From Bacteroidota bacterium (GTDB taxonomy: Bacteria > Bacteroidota > Bacteroidia > Chitinophagales > Chitinophagaceae), in assembly GCA_023417815.1 (NCBI GenBank), contig JAEZEI010000037.1, forward strand, positions 1 to 43,662: a stretch of DNA of 43,662 bases, read 5' to 3'. Position numbers and translations under genes: made by a program. Shown here one piece after another: positions 16,785-24,596 of the stretch. Position 1 is the first letter of the stretch. The number at the start of each line of letters is the position of its first letter. The notes beneath the pieces were generated by a model. The model did not search any database, was not told where the DNA came from, and saw only the letters and a list, made by a program, of their open reading frames with translations.

Positions 16785-18002
16785 TTACCCGTCAAGTTCT
16801 CCTGCGATCAGGTTCAGGCTGCTCATGGTGATGATGGCATCACTGAGCATACCGCCTTTGATCAATTCAGGATAAGCCTGGTAATATATGAAGCACGGCC
16901 GGCGAAAATGCACCCGGTAAGGTGCCCTGCCGCCATCGCTGATAACATAAAATCCGAGTTCACCATTTGCTCCTTCAACGCAACTGTAAATCTCACCCGG
17001 AGGCATATCCGTTTCACCCATAATGATCTTGAAGTGATAGATAAGCGCTTCCATTTTGGTGTAAACATCTTTCTTGTCGGGAAGGTAATATGCAGGAACA
17101 TCAGCATGATAAACATCCGCTTCAGCGCCCTTAAACTCCTGTACTTTCTGGTAAGCCTGTTGAATTATCGAAAGGCTCTCCCACATTTCCTGTTCACGTA
17201 CCAGGAAGCGGTCATAGCAATCGCCGGTAGAACCCACAGGAACTTTGAAATCAAAATCCTGGTAGCTGCTGTAAGGAGTATGTACTCTTACGTCATAATC
17301 TACCCCAGCAGCACGCAGGTTTGGACCGGTGAAGCCGTAATTCAGGGCACGTTCAGCTGATATAGGCCCGCATCCGATCGTACGTTCCATAAATATCCTG
17401 TTGCGGACAAAAAGATTTTCAAATTCTTTCAGTTGCTTAGGATACTCTTCCAGGAATTTCTCAAGCTTCTCAAATGCAGTATTGCTGAAATTTCTTTCAA
17501 ACCCGCCAATGCGGCCAATATTTGTGGTAAGCCTTGAACCGCAAACCTCTTCATAGATCTCATAAATAAGTTCCCGGTATTGCATCAGGTAAAGGAAGCC
17601 TGAATATGCGCCGCTATCAACACCTACGATTGAGTTGCAAATCAGATGATCGCTGATGCGCGCTAATTCCATGATGATCACGCGCAAATAGTCAACACGT
17701 TTTGGTGTATTTATCTTCAGAAGCTTTTCACAGGCAAGGTGCCAACCCATGTTATTAATGGGTGCAGAACAATAATTCAGCCTGTCTGTTAGCGGGGTTA
17801 TCTGGTATAAAGGCCGCCTTTCGCAGATCTTTTCGAAGGCCCTGTGTATATATCCTACCGTTGAGGTGGCTTTCAAAATCCTTTCACCATCCAGTTCCAA
17901 AATATTCTGGAAAACACCATGGGTGGCCGGGTGGGTCGGACCCAGATTCAATGTGGTAGTCTGTTTCTCTATGCTGCCTTCCGGCAGAATGATATTTTCC
18001 AT
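16785..18002 (-). CDS. nuoD: NADH-quinone oxidoreductase subunit D (separate from C)
   Basis: The 405-residue protein is homologous to the large subunit of NiFe hydrogenases. The N-terminal Leu-Gly-Pro-Thr-His-Pro-Ala-Thr-His-Gly loop carries quinone-site residues. The later Asp-Met-Pro-Pro-Gly-Glu-Ile-Tyr and Arg-Val-His-Phe-Arg-Arg-Pro-Cys-Phe segments are characteristic, and the C-terminus ends in Gly-Glu-Leu-Asp-Gly, after Asp-Ala-Ile-Ile. Unlike in E. coli, nuoC and nuoD are separate genes here, 37 bases apart. A 13-base palindrome (18019-18031) lies in that gap. Confidence 0.97.
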   Translation of the reverse strand: MENIILPEGSIEKQTTTLNLGPTHPATHGVFQNILELDGERILKATSTVGYIHRAFEKICERRPLYQITPLTDRLNYCSAPINNMGWHLACEKLLKINTPKRVDYLRVIIMELARISDHLICNSIVGVDSGAYSGFLYLMQYRELIYEIYEEVCGSRLTTNIGRIGGFERNFSNTAFEKLEKFLEEYPKQLKEFENLFVRNRIFMERTIGCGPISAERALNYGFTGPNLRAAGVDYDVRVHTPYSSYQDFDFKVPVGSTGDCYDRFLVREQEMWESLSIIQQAYQKVQEFKGAEADVYHADVPAYYLPDKKDVYTKMEALIYHFKIIMGETDMPPGEIYSCVEGANGELGFYVISDGGRAPYRVHFRRPCFIYYQAYPELIKGGMLSDAIITMSSLNLIAGELDG

Positions 18003-18039
18003 TTCATCTATTTATTGGGCAGCTTAGCTGCACACATAT

Positions 18040-18543
18040 CTATCGTCCGAACATTTCATCATCCTTATCAATCCTTGTCTGATCTTCCAGTGGAAACTCT
18101 TTTCTCATGGGGAAGTAGTCCATTTCGTCAACATTCAGAACCCTTATCAGGTTTGGATGACCTACAAAGTTCACTCCATAGAAATCATATGTTTCTCTTT
18201 CCATCCAGTTTGCAGACTGGTACAGTGCCGTTGCACTGAATACATCAGGCTTTGAGACCGGGACAAATACCTTGAACCGGATCCTTATATTGTCGACAAG
18301 GTTATGAAGATGATAGACAACAGCAAGTTCCTCCCCTTTTCTTTCAGGATAATGAACTGCCTGGAGGTCGGACAGGAACCTGAACCTGAGTTCTTCATTA
18401 TCGAACAGGTATTGAAGCACCTTCAGGTTCATTTCTGCGGGAGCCGTGAAGGTGAGCATACCATACGGCTCAGACCAGTCATACAAAGCTTCACCAAAAT
18501 GTTCAGTTAGTCTTTCCCGGATAATATCGTTAGTAAGGTCCAT
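18040..18543 (-). CDS. nuoC: NADH-quinone oxidoreductase subunit C
   Basis: The 167-residue protein belongs to the 30-kDa subunit family. The signature Trp-Met-Glu-Arg-Glu-Thr-Tyr-Asp-Phe-Tyr-Gly-Val-Asn-Phe-Val-Gly-His-Pro at about 112-129 is intact, followed by Arg-Val-Leu and Pro-Leu-Glu-Asp near the end. It is a structural subunit of the peripheral arm that packs against NuoD. It lies 5 bases after nuoB. Confidence 0.95.
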   Translation of the reverse strand: MDLTNDIIRERLTEHFGEALYDWSEPYGMLTFTAPAEMNLKVLQYLFDNEELRFRFLSDLQAVHYPERKGEELAVVYHLHNLVDNIRIRFKVFVPVSKPDVFSATALYQSANWMERETYDFYGVNFVGHPNLIRVLNVDEMDYFPMRKEFPLEDQTRIDKDDEMFGR

Positions 18544-18548
18544 TTTCT

Positions 18549-19112
18549 TTATTGTATTCCATAGCCAGCCAGTAATTCCTTGTACTGGTCGCTATGACGT
18601 CTTCTTAGCCCTTCGGCATTCACCAGGTCCTGGATCTTCATAAAACCATCAAGAATTGCTTCAGGACGTGGAGGACAACCAGGCACATATACATCCACAG
18701 GGATCACCTGGTCGATACCCTGGAGAACTGAATATGTATCAAAGATACCTCCACTGCTGGCGCAAGCTCCTACAGCCATTACCCAGCGCGGCTCTGCCAT
18801 CTGGAGATACACCTGCCTTACAACAGGTCCCATCTTCTTTGCTATTGTTCCCATTACCATTAACAGGTCGCATTGGCGGGGAGAAAATCCCACCCTTTCA
18901 GAGCCAAACCTGGCAAGGTCGTAATGACTGGCCATGGTTGCCATGAATTCGATACCGCAGCAACTGGTTGCAAACGGCAAGGGCCAGATAGAATTCTTTC
19001 TGGCGAGGGAAACAACCTTTTCAAAATTGGTTGCCATAAATCCTTCACCCATGTACCCCTCAGGTATTCCCTCAAATTTTACATGCGTATTATATTGAAC
19101 CGGACGTGACAT
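18549..19112 (-). CDS. nuoB: NADH-quinone oxidoreductase subunit B, [4Fe-4S] N2
   Basis: The chosen start (ATG at 19112) gives 187 residues. A frame extension of 10 codons upstream is rejected because it runs through a TAACTTTG promoter box. The N2 cluster ligands are visible: the adjacent pair Cys51-Cys52 in Ala-Thr-Ser-Cys-Cys-Gly, Cys117 in Gly-Ala-Cys-Ala-Ser-Ser and Cys146 in Val-Pro-Gly-Cys-Pro-Pro-Arg-Pro. N2 passes electrons to quinone at the junction with NuoD and NuoH. The gene lies 60 bases after nuoA, the second largest spacing in the nuo operon. Confidence 0.97.
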   Translation of the reverse strand: MSRPVQYNTHVKFEGIPEGYMGEGFMATNFEKVVSLARKNSIWPLPFATSCCGIEFMATMASHYDLARFGSERVGFSPRQCDLLMVMGTIAKKMGPVVRQVYLQMAEPRWVMAVGACASSGGIFDTYSVLQGIDQVIPVDVYVPGCPPRPEAILDGFMKIQDLVNAEGLRRRHSDQYKELLAGYGIQ

Positions 19113-19130
19113 AGTTTCTTGTTTGAACTG

Positions 19131-19138
19131 CAAAGTTA
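19131..19138 (-). promoter_or_regulatory. possible -7 box before nuoB
   Basis: TAACTTTG on the minus strand is an exact match to the Bacteroidota TAnnTTTG -7 box and ends 18 bases before the nuoB start codon. I found no TTG at the right distance upstream, so this may be a weak or regulated internal promoter. Its main use here is to decide the nuoB start. Confidence 0.35.
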
Positions 19139-19172
19139 CCACCGGGTAGCCGCAGAAGGTGTAATCATTAGG

Positions 19173-19562
19173 TTAATCCTCCCATTTAAGCGCACCTTTT
19201 TTAAAAATGTAAATAAAGCCCGACAAAAACAGGGAAATGAACAATACTACGGCCACAAAACCATGCCATCCAAGCTCGCGGAAATTGACTGCATATGGAT
19301 AAAAGAATATTACCTCTACATCAAAAAGTACAAACAGGATCGCTACAAGGAAATATTTGATAGCTATAGGCTGACGGGCATTTCCCTTGATCTCAATACC
19401 ACTCTCAAAATTCTGAAGCTTATCTGCTGTTTTACGTTTAGGTCCCAGCATGTTAGATGCAACCAATATAGTCGCTACCAGGCCAACAGCAAATATGACC
19501 TGCAAAATAACAGGTAAATAGGTTGCTGAAGTGTCGGGCTGTATCTGGAGGAAATGGATCAT
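19173..19562 (-). CDS. nuoA: NADH-quinone oxidoreductase subunit A
   Basis: The start at 19562 gives 129 residues and begins just downstream of a strong promoter; the longer frame would place its start upstream of the -7 box. The protein has three membrane helices. Its cytoplasmic loop carries the family motif Phe-Glu-Ser-Gly-Ile-Glu, and the second helix has Phe-Asp-Val-Glu-Val-Ile-Phe-Phe-Tyr-Pro. Both are core NuoA features near the quinone cavity. It is the first gene of the fourteen-subunit operon. Confidence 0.95.
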   Translation of the reverse strand: MIHFLQIQPDTSATYLPVILQVIFAVGLVATILVASNMLGPKRKTADKLQNFESGIEIKGNARQPIAIKYFLVAILFVLFDVEVIFFYPYAVNFRELGWHGFVAVVLFISLFLSGFIYIFKKGALKWED

Positions 19563-19586
19563 CGCTTCCCCTTTTTTGGGTTGGCG

Positions 19587-19616
19587 CAAAAATAAGACAG
19601 GTGTACTAATATTCAA
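19587..19616 (-). promoter_or_regulatory. nuo operon promoter (-33 TTG, -7 TATTTTTG)
   Basis: On the minus strand TTG (19616-19614) and TATTTTTG (19594-19587) are separated by 19 bases, an excellent fit to the Bacteroidota sigma-ABfr consensus. The -7 box ends 24 bases before the nuoA start codon. The promoter lies just beyond the terminator of the preceding gene, so the nuo operon is an independent transcription unit. Confidence 0.7.
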
Positions 19617-19633
19617 TAAAGCGTTCAACAAAT

Positions 19634-19669
19634 AAAAAAGCCTGCTGACAACATCATCAGCAGGCTTTT
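19634..19669 (-). terminator. intrinsic terminator after the TPR gene
   Basis: AAAAGCCTGCTGA (19636-19648) pairs perfectly with its complement at 19657-19669 across an 8-base loop. On the minus strand the stem is followed by a T-run (plus-strand A at 19634-19639). It starts 17 bases past the stop codon of the TPR gene. Confidence 0.85.
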
Positions 19670-19686
19670 GTAGTCAAGAACTGGTA

Positions 19687-21348
19687 TTACTTTTTATTTG
19701 AATTCTCACCCCTGCCCGAAGCATTCGGGTTATTCTTGGTGATGAATTCCTTATTTGATAACAACTGGGCATCGTTAGGTTCAAGCACAAGCGCTTTTTC
19801 AACATACTCCAGGGCTTTAGCCTGGTCTCTCTTTACATTATAATAATATTCAATAAAGAATTTATACGCACCCACAAGCTGATTCTTAACCTTGCTCTTA
19901 TCAGTTGCTGCTTCACCAATCTCTACAGCCTTGGTATAAGCAGGAACCGCAAGTTCCAGTTTACCGGTTGTATCGATACCGGATTGAGATTTACCTACCA
20001 TGTAATAACCGAAGATATCCTCCGGATATTTCTCCGTGTATTTATTGAATAATTCAACGCTCTTTGGATAATCACCTGCGCGGAAGTAACCATAACCGGC
20101 ATTGTAGATATCCAGGTTGGTGTAGTTCTTCTTCACATCCAGCACCTTGGCATACCACTCGCCCGTTTGAGCATAATTCTTCTGAGCTTCATAGGCCTGC
20201 GCCATTGCTTTCAGGTAAGCGATCTTATTTTCTTCCACACTGTCCAGCTGAACCGCTTTCATTACCAGGTCGCCTGCGCGTTGCTCGTTTCCAGGGAACT
20301 TAAGCAGGATAGTTGCATAGCTGGCATAATCACCGCTACCGATCTTATCCGTGTTCTGGCGCTTGAAATATTCTTCATAATTGTTCTTGGCCTGCATAGA
20401 ATCATTGAGCCTGTTATAAGCCAGTGCTTTAATACCATACAGGTTTGGATACGGGTTCTGACCTTCTGAAGCAATACATTCGTCAGCTTTCTGGATAGCT
20501 TCGCTGAAGAGCCCCTGGGCATATTTCATCGACGCACGGTAATAACATGCTTTCGGATCATTGTCGGAAGCAGCCAGGAATTTATCAAGGTACTGTGCTG
20601 ATTTTGTAACATCGGTGGTGTAGTAATAATCGAACAGGGTTCCATATACCGGACCATATCCGGGATCTTTCGCCAGAGCATCATTATAATACCTCATGAA
20701 CAAAGGCTCCTGGGCGCGTCCCTGCGTTTGATAAAGTTTACCGATCCTGTACAGGGCCCGGGCATAATTAGGGTTTAATCTTAAAGCCTGCTCATAGGAT
20801 TGCAGAGCATTACCACCATCTCCCAATTTCCTGTAGGCGTCACCAAGGTTGGTCCAAACCTCAGGATCATTCATACGCTTAACTTCTGTGGCCTGGCGCA
20901 ACACCTGCACTGCATAAGTAGCATCTCCATTCTTAACGTCAGGATTACTGTTCGCATAACCTACTGCATTTAGCACAGGAACATTCTTACCTTTTGAAAG
21001 GCTTACCGCGGTTTCAAACCTGCTTCTTGCATCGGCCTTTTTACCTTCAATAAGTTCTACCTGCCCCATACCCGCAAGAATCAAAGGGCTGTTTGGGTTT
21101 GCCTGGAGTGTTTTCTGGTAAAGTGCTTTTGCACCCGCAAGATTCTCAAGCCCAATTTCAGCCTGGCCCAGGTAATAAACTGCCTCTTCATTATTAGGAT
21201 CAGATGCAACTATCTTGCTGAGAACTTCTTTAGCACTTTTGAATTTTTCATAATAAATAAAGCGCTTGCCCTCATCCACCGACTGTGCGAAGGTGGAAAC
21301 TGAGAACAGGAGCGCCATAAAAAAGATACCGGTTTTCAAATACTTCAT
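19687..21348 (-). CDS. Secreted tetratricopeptide-repeat protein
   Basis: The start at 21348 gives 553 residues beginning with a clear signal peptide (Met-Lys-Tyr-Leu-Lys, a hydrophobic core, then Ser-Thr-Phe-Ala-Gln). An in-frame start 39 bases upstream would only add a polar stretch before it. The mature protein is a chain of tetratricopeptide repeats from about residue 22 to 540. Well-formed units include the one with Trp-Thr-Asn-Leu-Gly-Asp-Ala-Tyr and the following Ala-Leu-Arg-Leu-Asn-Pro-Asn-Tyr-Ala-Arg-Ala. The C-terminal tail (Gly-Arg-Gly-Glu-Asn-Ser-Asn-Lys-Lys) is polar. It probably works as a periplasmic scaffold. It is the last gene of a three-gene unit with the PstS-like lipoprotein and a small membrane protein. 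Similar TPR and PstS-like genes often accompany ExbB/ExbD/TonB operons in Bacteroidota (my recollection, not a search). Confidence 0.85.
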   Translation of the reverse strand: MKYLKTGIFFMALLFSVSTFAQSVDEGKRFIYYEKFKSAKEVLSKIVASDPNNEEAVYYLGQAEIGLENLAGAKALYQKTLQANPNSPLILAGMGQVELIEGKKADARSRFETAVSLSKGKNVPVLNAVGYANSNPDVKNGDATYAVQVLRQATEVKRMNDPEVWTNLGDAYRKLGDGGNALQSYEQALRLNPNYARALYRIGKLYQTQGRAQEPLFMRYYNDALAKDPGYGPVYGTLFDYYYTTDVTKSAQYLDKFLAASDNDPKACYYRASMKYAQGLFSEAIQKADECIASEGQNPYPNLYGIKALAYNRLNDSMQAKNNYEEYFKRQNTDKIGSGDYASYATILLKFPGNEQRAGDLVMKAVQLDSVEENKIAYLKAMAQAYEAQKNYAQTGEWYAKVLDVKKNYTNLDIYNAGYGYFRAGDYPKSVELFNKYTEKYPEDIFGYYMVGKSQSGIDTTGKLELAVPAYTKAVEIGEAATDKSKVKNQLVGAYKFFIEYYYNVKRDQAKALEYVEKALVLEPNDAQLLSNKEFITKNNPNASGRGENSNKK

Positions 21349-21408
21349 TTTTTCAATTTTTACTTTGGACAATGAACGGTTAGTCAAATATTTAAAAAAG
21401 CGTTAAAG

Positions 21409-22320
21409 CTAATATGGTAATTTATCGTTGATATTTACCCTCCTGATCTTGAGTTCCATTACTGGCGAGAGGTATGCACGTCGGAAGATCAACTGGCCCC
21501 GCTCATTTTTGAGAAAGGCCGAAAACCCGGAACCAAGGCCCGTATAGTTTTCCTTATTGATATAGTACAAACCACGTACCATGGGGTATCTTCCAAACAT
21601 AATGCTCTCCTGAATTGGCTTAACATATGGTTTTCCTTCACAATCCTCACACATTAAATACGCAATCCTGACTTTCTTTAACAACTGCACCTGTTCCTGG
21701 TCTTCCGGATTGCCGATATGGTTAATGCCAATCAATCCAATGGCATTGGATGAAGCCCCTACATGATCGATCACTCCACGGCTTGATTTCGCTGCTTTTA
21801 CCACCGAAGTATCAAAGGGTTCTCCCTTCATGATACTGTCCATCACATACCTGACCGTTGCCGTAGCATTAAGGCCATCAAATACGATCTGCCTATCCTT
21901 CAGTTTGCCAGACAACCTTTCCTTCAACTCAGACAATGTAAACAATGTATCAGGGTCTGAAGCATTTACGATCACGGCAATGGCATCTGTAGCAACAGGA
22001 TTCCAGGAAGGAACATAATTCAGCGAATCGCGGAAGAATTTTTCTTCTTTTTCAGAAAGCCCCCGGGTCACGATTATCATCCTCGTAGCAGAATCAAAAT
22101 AAAGATCTTTAAAACAGTCTGCTTCCGTTTTATACGAAGCATTTATTTGAGTTCCGGGGTAACTGTGGTGGTACATCCGGATCTGCTCCTCAATAACAGG
22201 CCTGAAAGATTCATCCACACTTATGTTGATCGTTCCCTTTTGCGGCGAATCATATTTGTCTGTGCTTTGCCTGCAACCCAGGACTGATAAAAGCATTAAA
22301 AAAATGAACGTTCGCCTCAT
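21409..22320 (-). CDS. PstS-like substrate-binding lipoprotein
   Basis: The 303-residue protein begins with a lipoprotein signal (Ser-Val-Leu-Gly before Cys16). The rest has the fold and motifs of phosphate-type periplasmic binding proteins: Ile-Asn-Ile-Ser-Val-Asp-Glu-Ser-Phe at the start, a middle Thr-Asp-Ala-Ile-Ala-Val-Ile-Val-Asn segment, and Gly-Leu-Ile-Gly-Ile-Asn-His. The canonical PstS Ser/Thr-Gly-Ser-Gly phosphate loop is not evident where expected, so phosphate binding should not be assumed. No PstC, PstA or PstB genes are nearby. The start codon directly abuts the stop of the small membrane-protein gene, showing tight coupling. Confidence 0.75.
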   Translation of the reverse strand: MRRTFIFLMLLSVLGCRQSTDKYDSPQKGTINISVDESFRPVIEEQIRMYHHSYPGTQINASYKTEADCFKDLYFDSATRMIIVTRGLSEKEEKFFRDSLNYVPSWNPVATDAIAVIVNASDPDTLFTLSELKERLSGKLKDRQIVFDGLNATATVRYVMDSIMKGEPFDTSVVKAAKSSRGVIDHVGASSNAIGLIGINHIGNPEDQEQVQLLKKVRIAYLMCEDCEGKPYVKPIQESIMFGRYPMVRGLYYINKENYTGLGSGFSAFLKNERGQLIFRRAYLSPVMELKIRRVNINDKLPY

Positions 22321-22578
22321 CTATCGCCTGTAATAATTTTTTTTATAACCCCTGTAGATCCTGAACAGTCCGTACACCACACATATTCCGCCAAATACCT
22401 TCATTACGGGGTCATCAAAACGTGCCTCAAAATTTGTATCAAACTCCTTAATAAAAAATATGAACAAGCCCATCGCAGTCCAGAGGATGCCCATTCCATA
22501 GTCCATAATACTCCTCATACGCACAAATCCCTTGTTCCTTTCTGACAATTCTTCCTTCTCAAATTCCTCTAGAGCCAT
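22321..22578 (-). CDS. Small two-helix inner-membrane protein of unknown function
   Basis: The 85-residue protein (start ATG at 22578; a TTG start 24 bases upstream is possible but less likely) has a charged N-terminus rich in Glu and Lys. Two hydrophobic helices follow, at about 28-45 and 60-78, and the tail is strongly basic (Tyr-Lys-Lys-Asn-Tyr-Tyr-Arg-Arg). I do not recognise a named family. Its stop codon touches the start codon of the PstS-like lipoprotein gene, so the two are translated from one message and probably act in the same envelope process. Confidence 0.65.
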   Translation of the reverse strand: MALEEFEKEELSERNKGFVRMRSIMDYGMGILWTAMGLFIFFIKEFDTNFEARFDDPVMKVFGGICVVYGLFRIYRGYKKNYYRR

Positions 22579-22714
22579 TTTTTGATTAAGTTGAACTGGC
22601 AATTTACTAAGAAAATCACCGGCGTCGGTTTGTTTACAAAATCTTTACAATAGATGAGATGCAATAAAGAGTGCATTTTCATAACGTGAAATGGATTTTA
22701 GCATTTCTCACGGT

Positions 22715-22722
22715 TATCTTTG
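22715..22722 (+). promoter_or_regulatory. -7 box TATCTTTG just before the phosphatase start
   Basis: This is an exact TAnnTTTG match ending 5 bases before the ATG at 22728. It fixes the start codon, since upstream in-frame starts would lie outside the transcript. It also implies an almost leaderless mRNA. No clear -33 TTG was found. Confidence 0.55.
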
Positions 22723-22727
22723 TACCT

Positions 22728-23195
22728 ATGAAGTTGTTGATGGTCTGTCTTGGAAATATTTGCAGAAGTCCGCTTGCGGAGGGCATTCTCAGGCATAAAG
22801 CACAGGAACAGGGGCTTAACTGGACCATTGACAGCGCGGGAACAAATAGTTATCACATCGGTCAACCTCCTCACAGGTTAAGTCAGAAGGTTGCACAATG
22901 CAATGGTCTTGATATCAGCAACCAGGTTGCACGCAGGTTCCGGCCGGAAGATCTGGAAAGGTATGATATCATCTATGCAATGGCTGCAGACGTGATCGAA
23001 GAAATGAAGGAGATCGCCGGGACTTCCTGGGACCCTTCCAAGGTTGTACTGTTCATGAACGAATTATATGCGGGCGAAGACAGGGATGTTCCCGACCCGT
23101 GGTATGGAGAGGAGGATGGTTATCATCATGTTTACCAGTTGCTCGATAAGACTTCTGACGCAATTCTGAAAAAGTATTCTACTATAAATGGCTAA
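22728..23195 (+). CDS. Low-molecular-weight protein-tyrosine phosphatase
   Basis: The 155-residue protein opens with the phosphate-binding loop Cys7-Leu-Gly-Asn-Ile-Cys-Arg13-Ser, the CX5R catalytic motif of this family. The general-acid Asp123 lies in Asp-Val-Pro-Asp-Pro-Trp-Tyr-Gly. Length and motif spacing match active family members, which remove phosphate from tyrosine residues in the cytoplasm. The start was chosen from the promoter box directly upstream; longer in-frame versions add unrelated residues. The stop codon lies inside the first codons of hisS (8-base overlap), so the two genes are translationally coupled. Confidence 0.93.
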   Translation: MKLLMVCLGNICRSPLAEGILRHKAQEQGLNWTIDSAGTNSYHIGQPPHRLSQKVAQCNGLDISNQVARRFRPEDLERYDIIYAMAADVIEEMKEIAGTSWDPSKVVLFMNELYAGEDRDVPDPWYGEEDGYHHVYQLLDKTSDAILKKYSTING

Positions 23196-24555
23196 ACCGG
23201 GTTTACCGCAGGGAATGCGGGATTTTAATGCAGAAACGCTGGCAAAAAGAAATTATATCCTGAACACGATCAGGTCTGTTTTCTTATTGTATGGTTTTGA
23301 ACAACTGGAAACTCCGGCAATGGAAAACCTCCAGACACTGATTGGAAAATATGGAGAAGAAGGTGATAAACTAATATTCAAGGTATTGAATAACGGGCTT
23401 AATGACCCTAAGAACAGGGAAAAGGCCGAAGCGGGATTTTCTAAGGTACTCAATGGAATCAGTTCACCGGAATTAACAGAACGCGCGTTGAAATACGACC
23501 TGACTATTCCGTTTGCACGATATGTTGCAATGAATCATGGTTCACTCACTTTTCCATACAAAAGATTCCAGATGCAGCCCGTATGGCGGGCCGACAGGCC
23601 GCAAAAAGGCCGTTACCGCGAATTCATACAATGCGATGCTGATGTTGTTGGAAGCAAATCCCTATTAAACGAGATAGACCTGGCCAACATTTACCATGAT
23701 GTTTTCACCAGGCTTAGCCTTAAGGAATACACTCTCCTTATAAATAACAGGAAAATACTTGCAGGACTTGCCAACATTTGCGGCTCTCCGGATCTTCTTA
23801 CACCGCTTACAGTAGCCATCGACAAACTTGATAAGATAGGGGCAGAAAAAGTGTTCGAAGAACTTGGATCGAGGAACATACCACAGCAGGCGTTGAAAAA
23901 AGTGGAAGAATATCTTTCAATTAAGGGTTCCAATGAGGAAAAACTTCAGCAGCTTTCGGTAATGATGGCGAATGATAACCTGGCAATGGAAGGAATATCA
24001 GAAGCCTCTTTCGTAATTTCCGCCTGCAGCGGGATAAATATAAAATTTGATCCAACATTAGCGCGCGGACTGAATTATTATACCGGGTCGATATTCGAAG
24101 TAAAGGCTCCAGCACAGGCAAAAATGGGAAGTATCGGTGGTGGTGGAAGATATGATGATCTGACAGGCTTGTTTGGTGTGCCAGGATTGCCTGGAGTGGG
24201 GATCAGTTTTGGTGTAGACAGGATATATGATGTTTTGGAAGAACTGCAACTTTTTTCCGATGATCTTACGAATGGGCCGGTTGTTCTTTTTTTCAACCTG
24301 GGACAGGAAGAAATTGCGTATGCTTCTGATCTGGTTCGTGAAGTAAGGCAAAAAGGGATCTCATCAGAGATTTACCATGAACCAACAAAATTCGATAAGC
24401 AGTTCAGGTATGCGGAAAAAAGAAGATTCCGCTATGTTGTGATCATTGGAAGCAATGAATTATCCTCCAAAAAAGCAGTTATAAAGGAGTTATCGACCGG
24501 CCATCAGGATACTGTCAATTTTTCTGACATTGCAAATTACTTTGCGGCCCGGTAG
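23188..24555 (+). CDS. hisS: Histidyl-tRNA synthetase
   Basis: The 455-residue class II synthetase attaches histidine to its tRNA. It shows Gly-Met-Arg-Asp-Phe at the start, motif 1 around Glu-Thr-Pro-Ala, and motif 2 in Pro-Val-Trp-Arg-Ala-Asp-Arg-Pro with Phe-Ile-Gln-Cys-Asp. The histidine-specific Ala-Arg-Gly-Leu-Asn-Tyr-Tyr-Thr-Gly and motif 3 in Gly-Ile-Ser-Phe-Gly-Val-Asp-Arg are also present. The C-terminal anticodon-binding domain runs from about 355 to the end. It overlaps the phosphatase gene and has no separate promoter visible. Confidence 0.97.
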   Translation: MAKPGLPQGMRDFNAETLAKRNYILNTIRSVFLLYGFEQLETPAMENLQTLIGKYGEEGDKLIFKVLNNGLNDPKNREKAEAGFSKVLNGISSPELTERALKYDLTIPFARYVAMNHGSLTFPYKRFQMQPVWRADRPQKGRYREFIQCDADVVGSKSLLNEIDLANIYHDVFTRLSLKEYTLLINNRKILAGLANICGSPDLLTPLTVAIDKLDKIGAEKVFEELGSRNIPQQALKKVEEYLSIKGSNEEKLQQLSVMMANDNLAMEGISEASFVISACSGINIKFDPTLARGLNYYTGSIFEVKAPAQAKMGSIGGGGRYDDLTGLFGVPGLPGVGISFGVDRIYDVLEELQLFSDDLTNGPVVLFFNLGQEEIAYASDLVREVRQKGISSEIYHEPTKFDKQFRYAEKRRFRYVVIIGSNELSSKKAVIKELSTGHQDTVNFSDIANYFAAR

Positions 24556-24596
24556 GTTACTATTTTCGGAAATAAGTATTAATTCAAAACTAAACG

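Noticed and set aside
18019..18031. 13-base palindrome between nuoD and nuoC
   Set aside because: The stem is short with no useful loop and no T-run, and sits in the middle of an operon whose downstream genes must be expressed.
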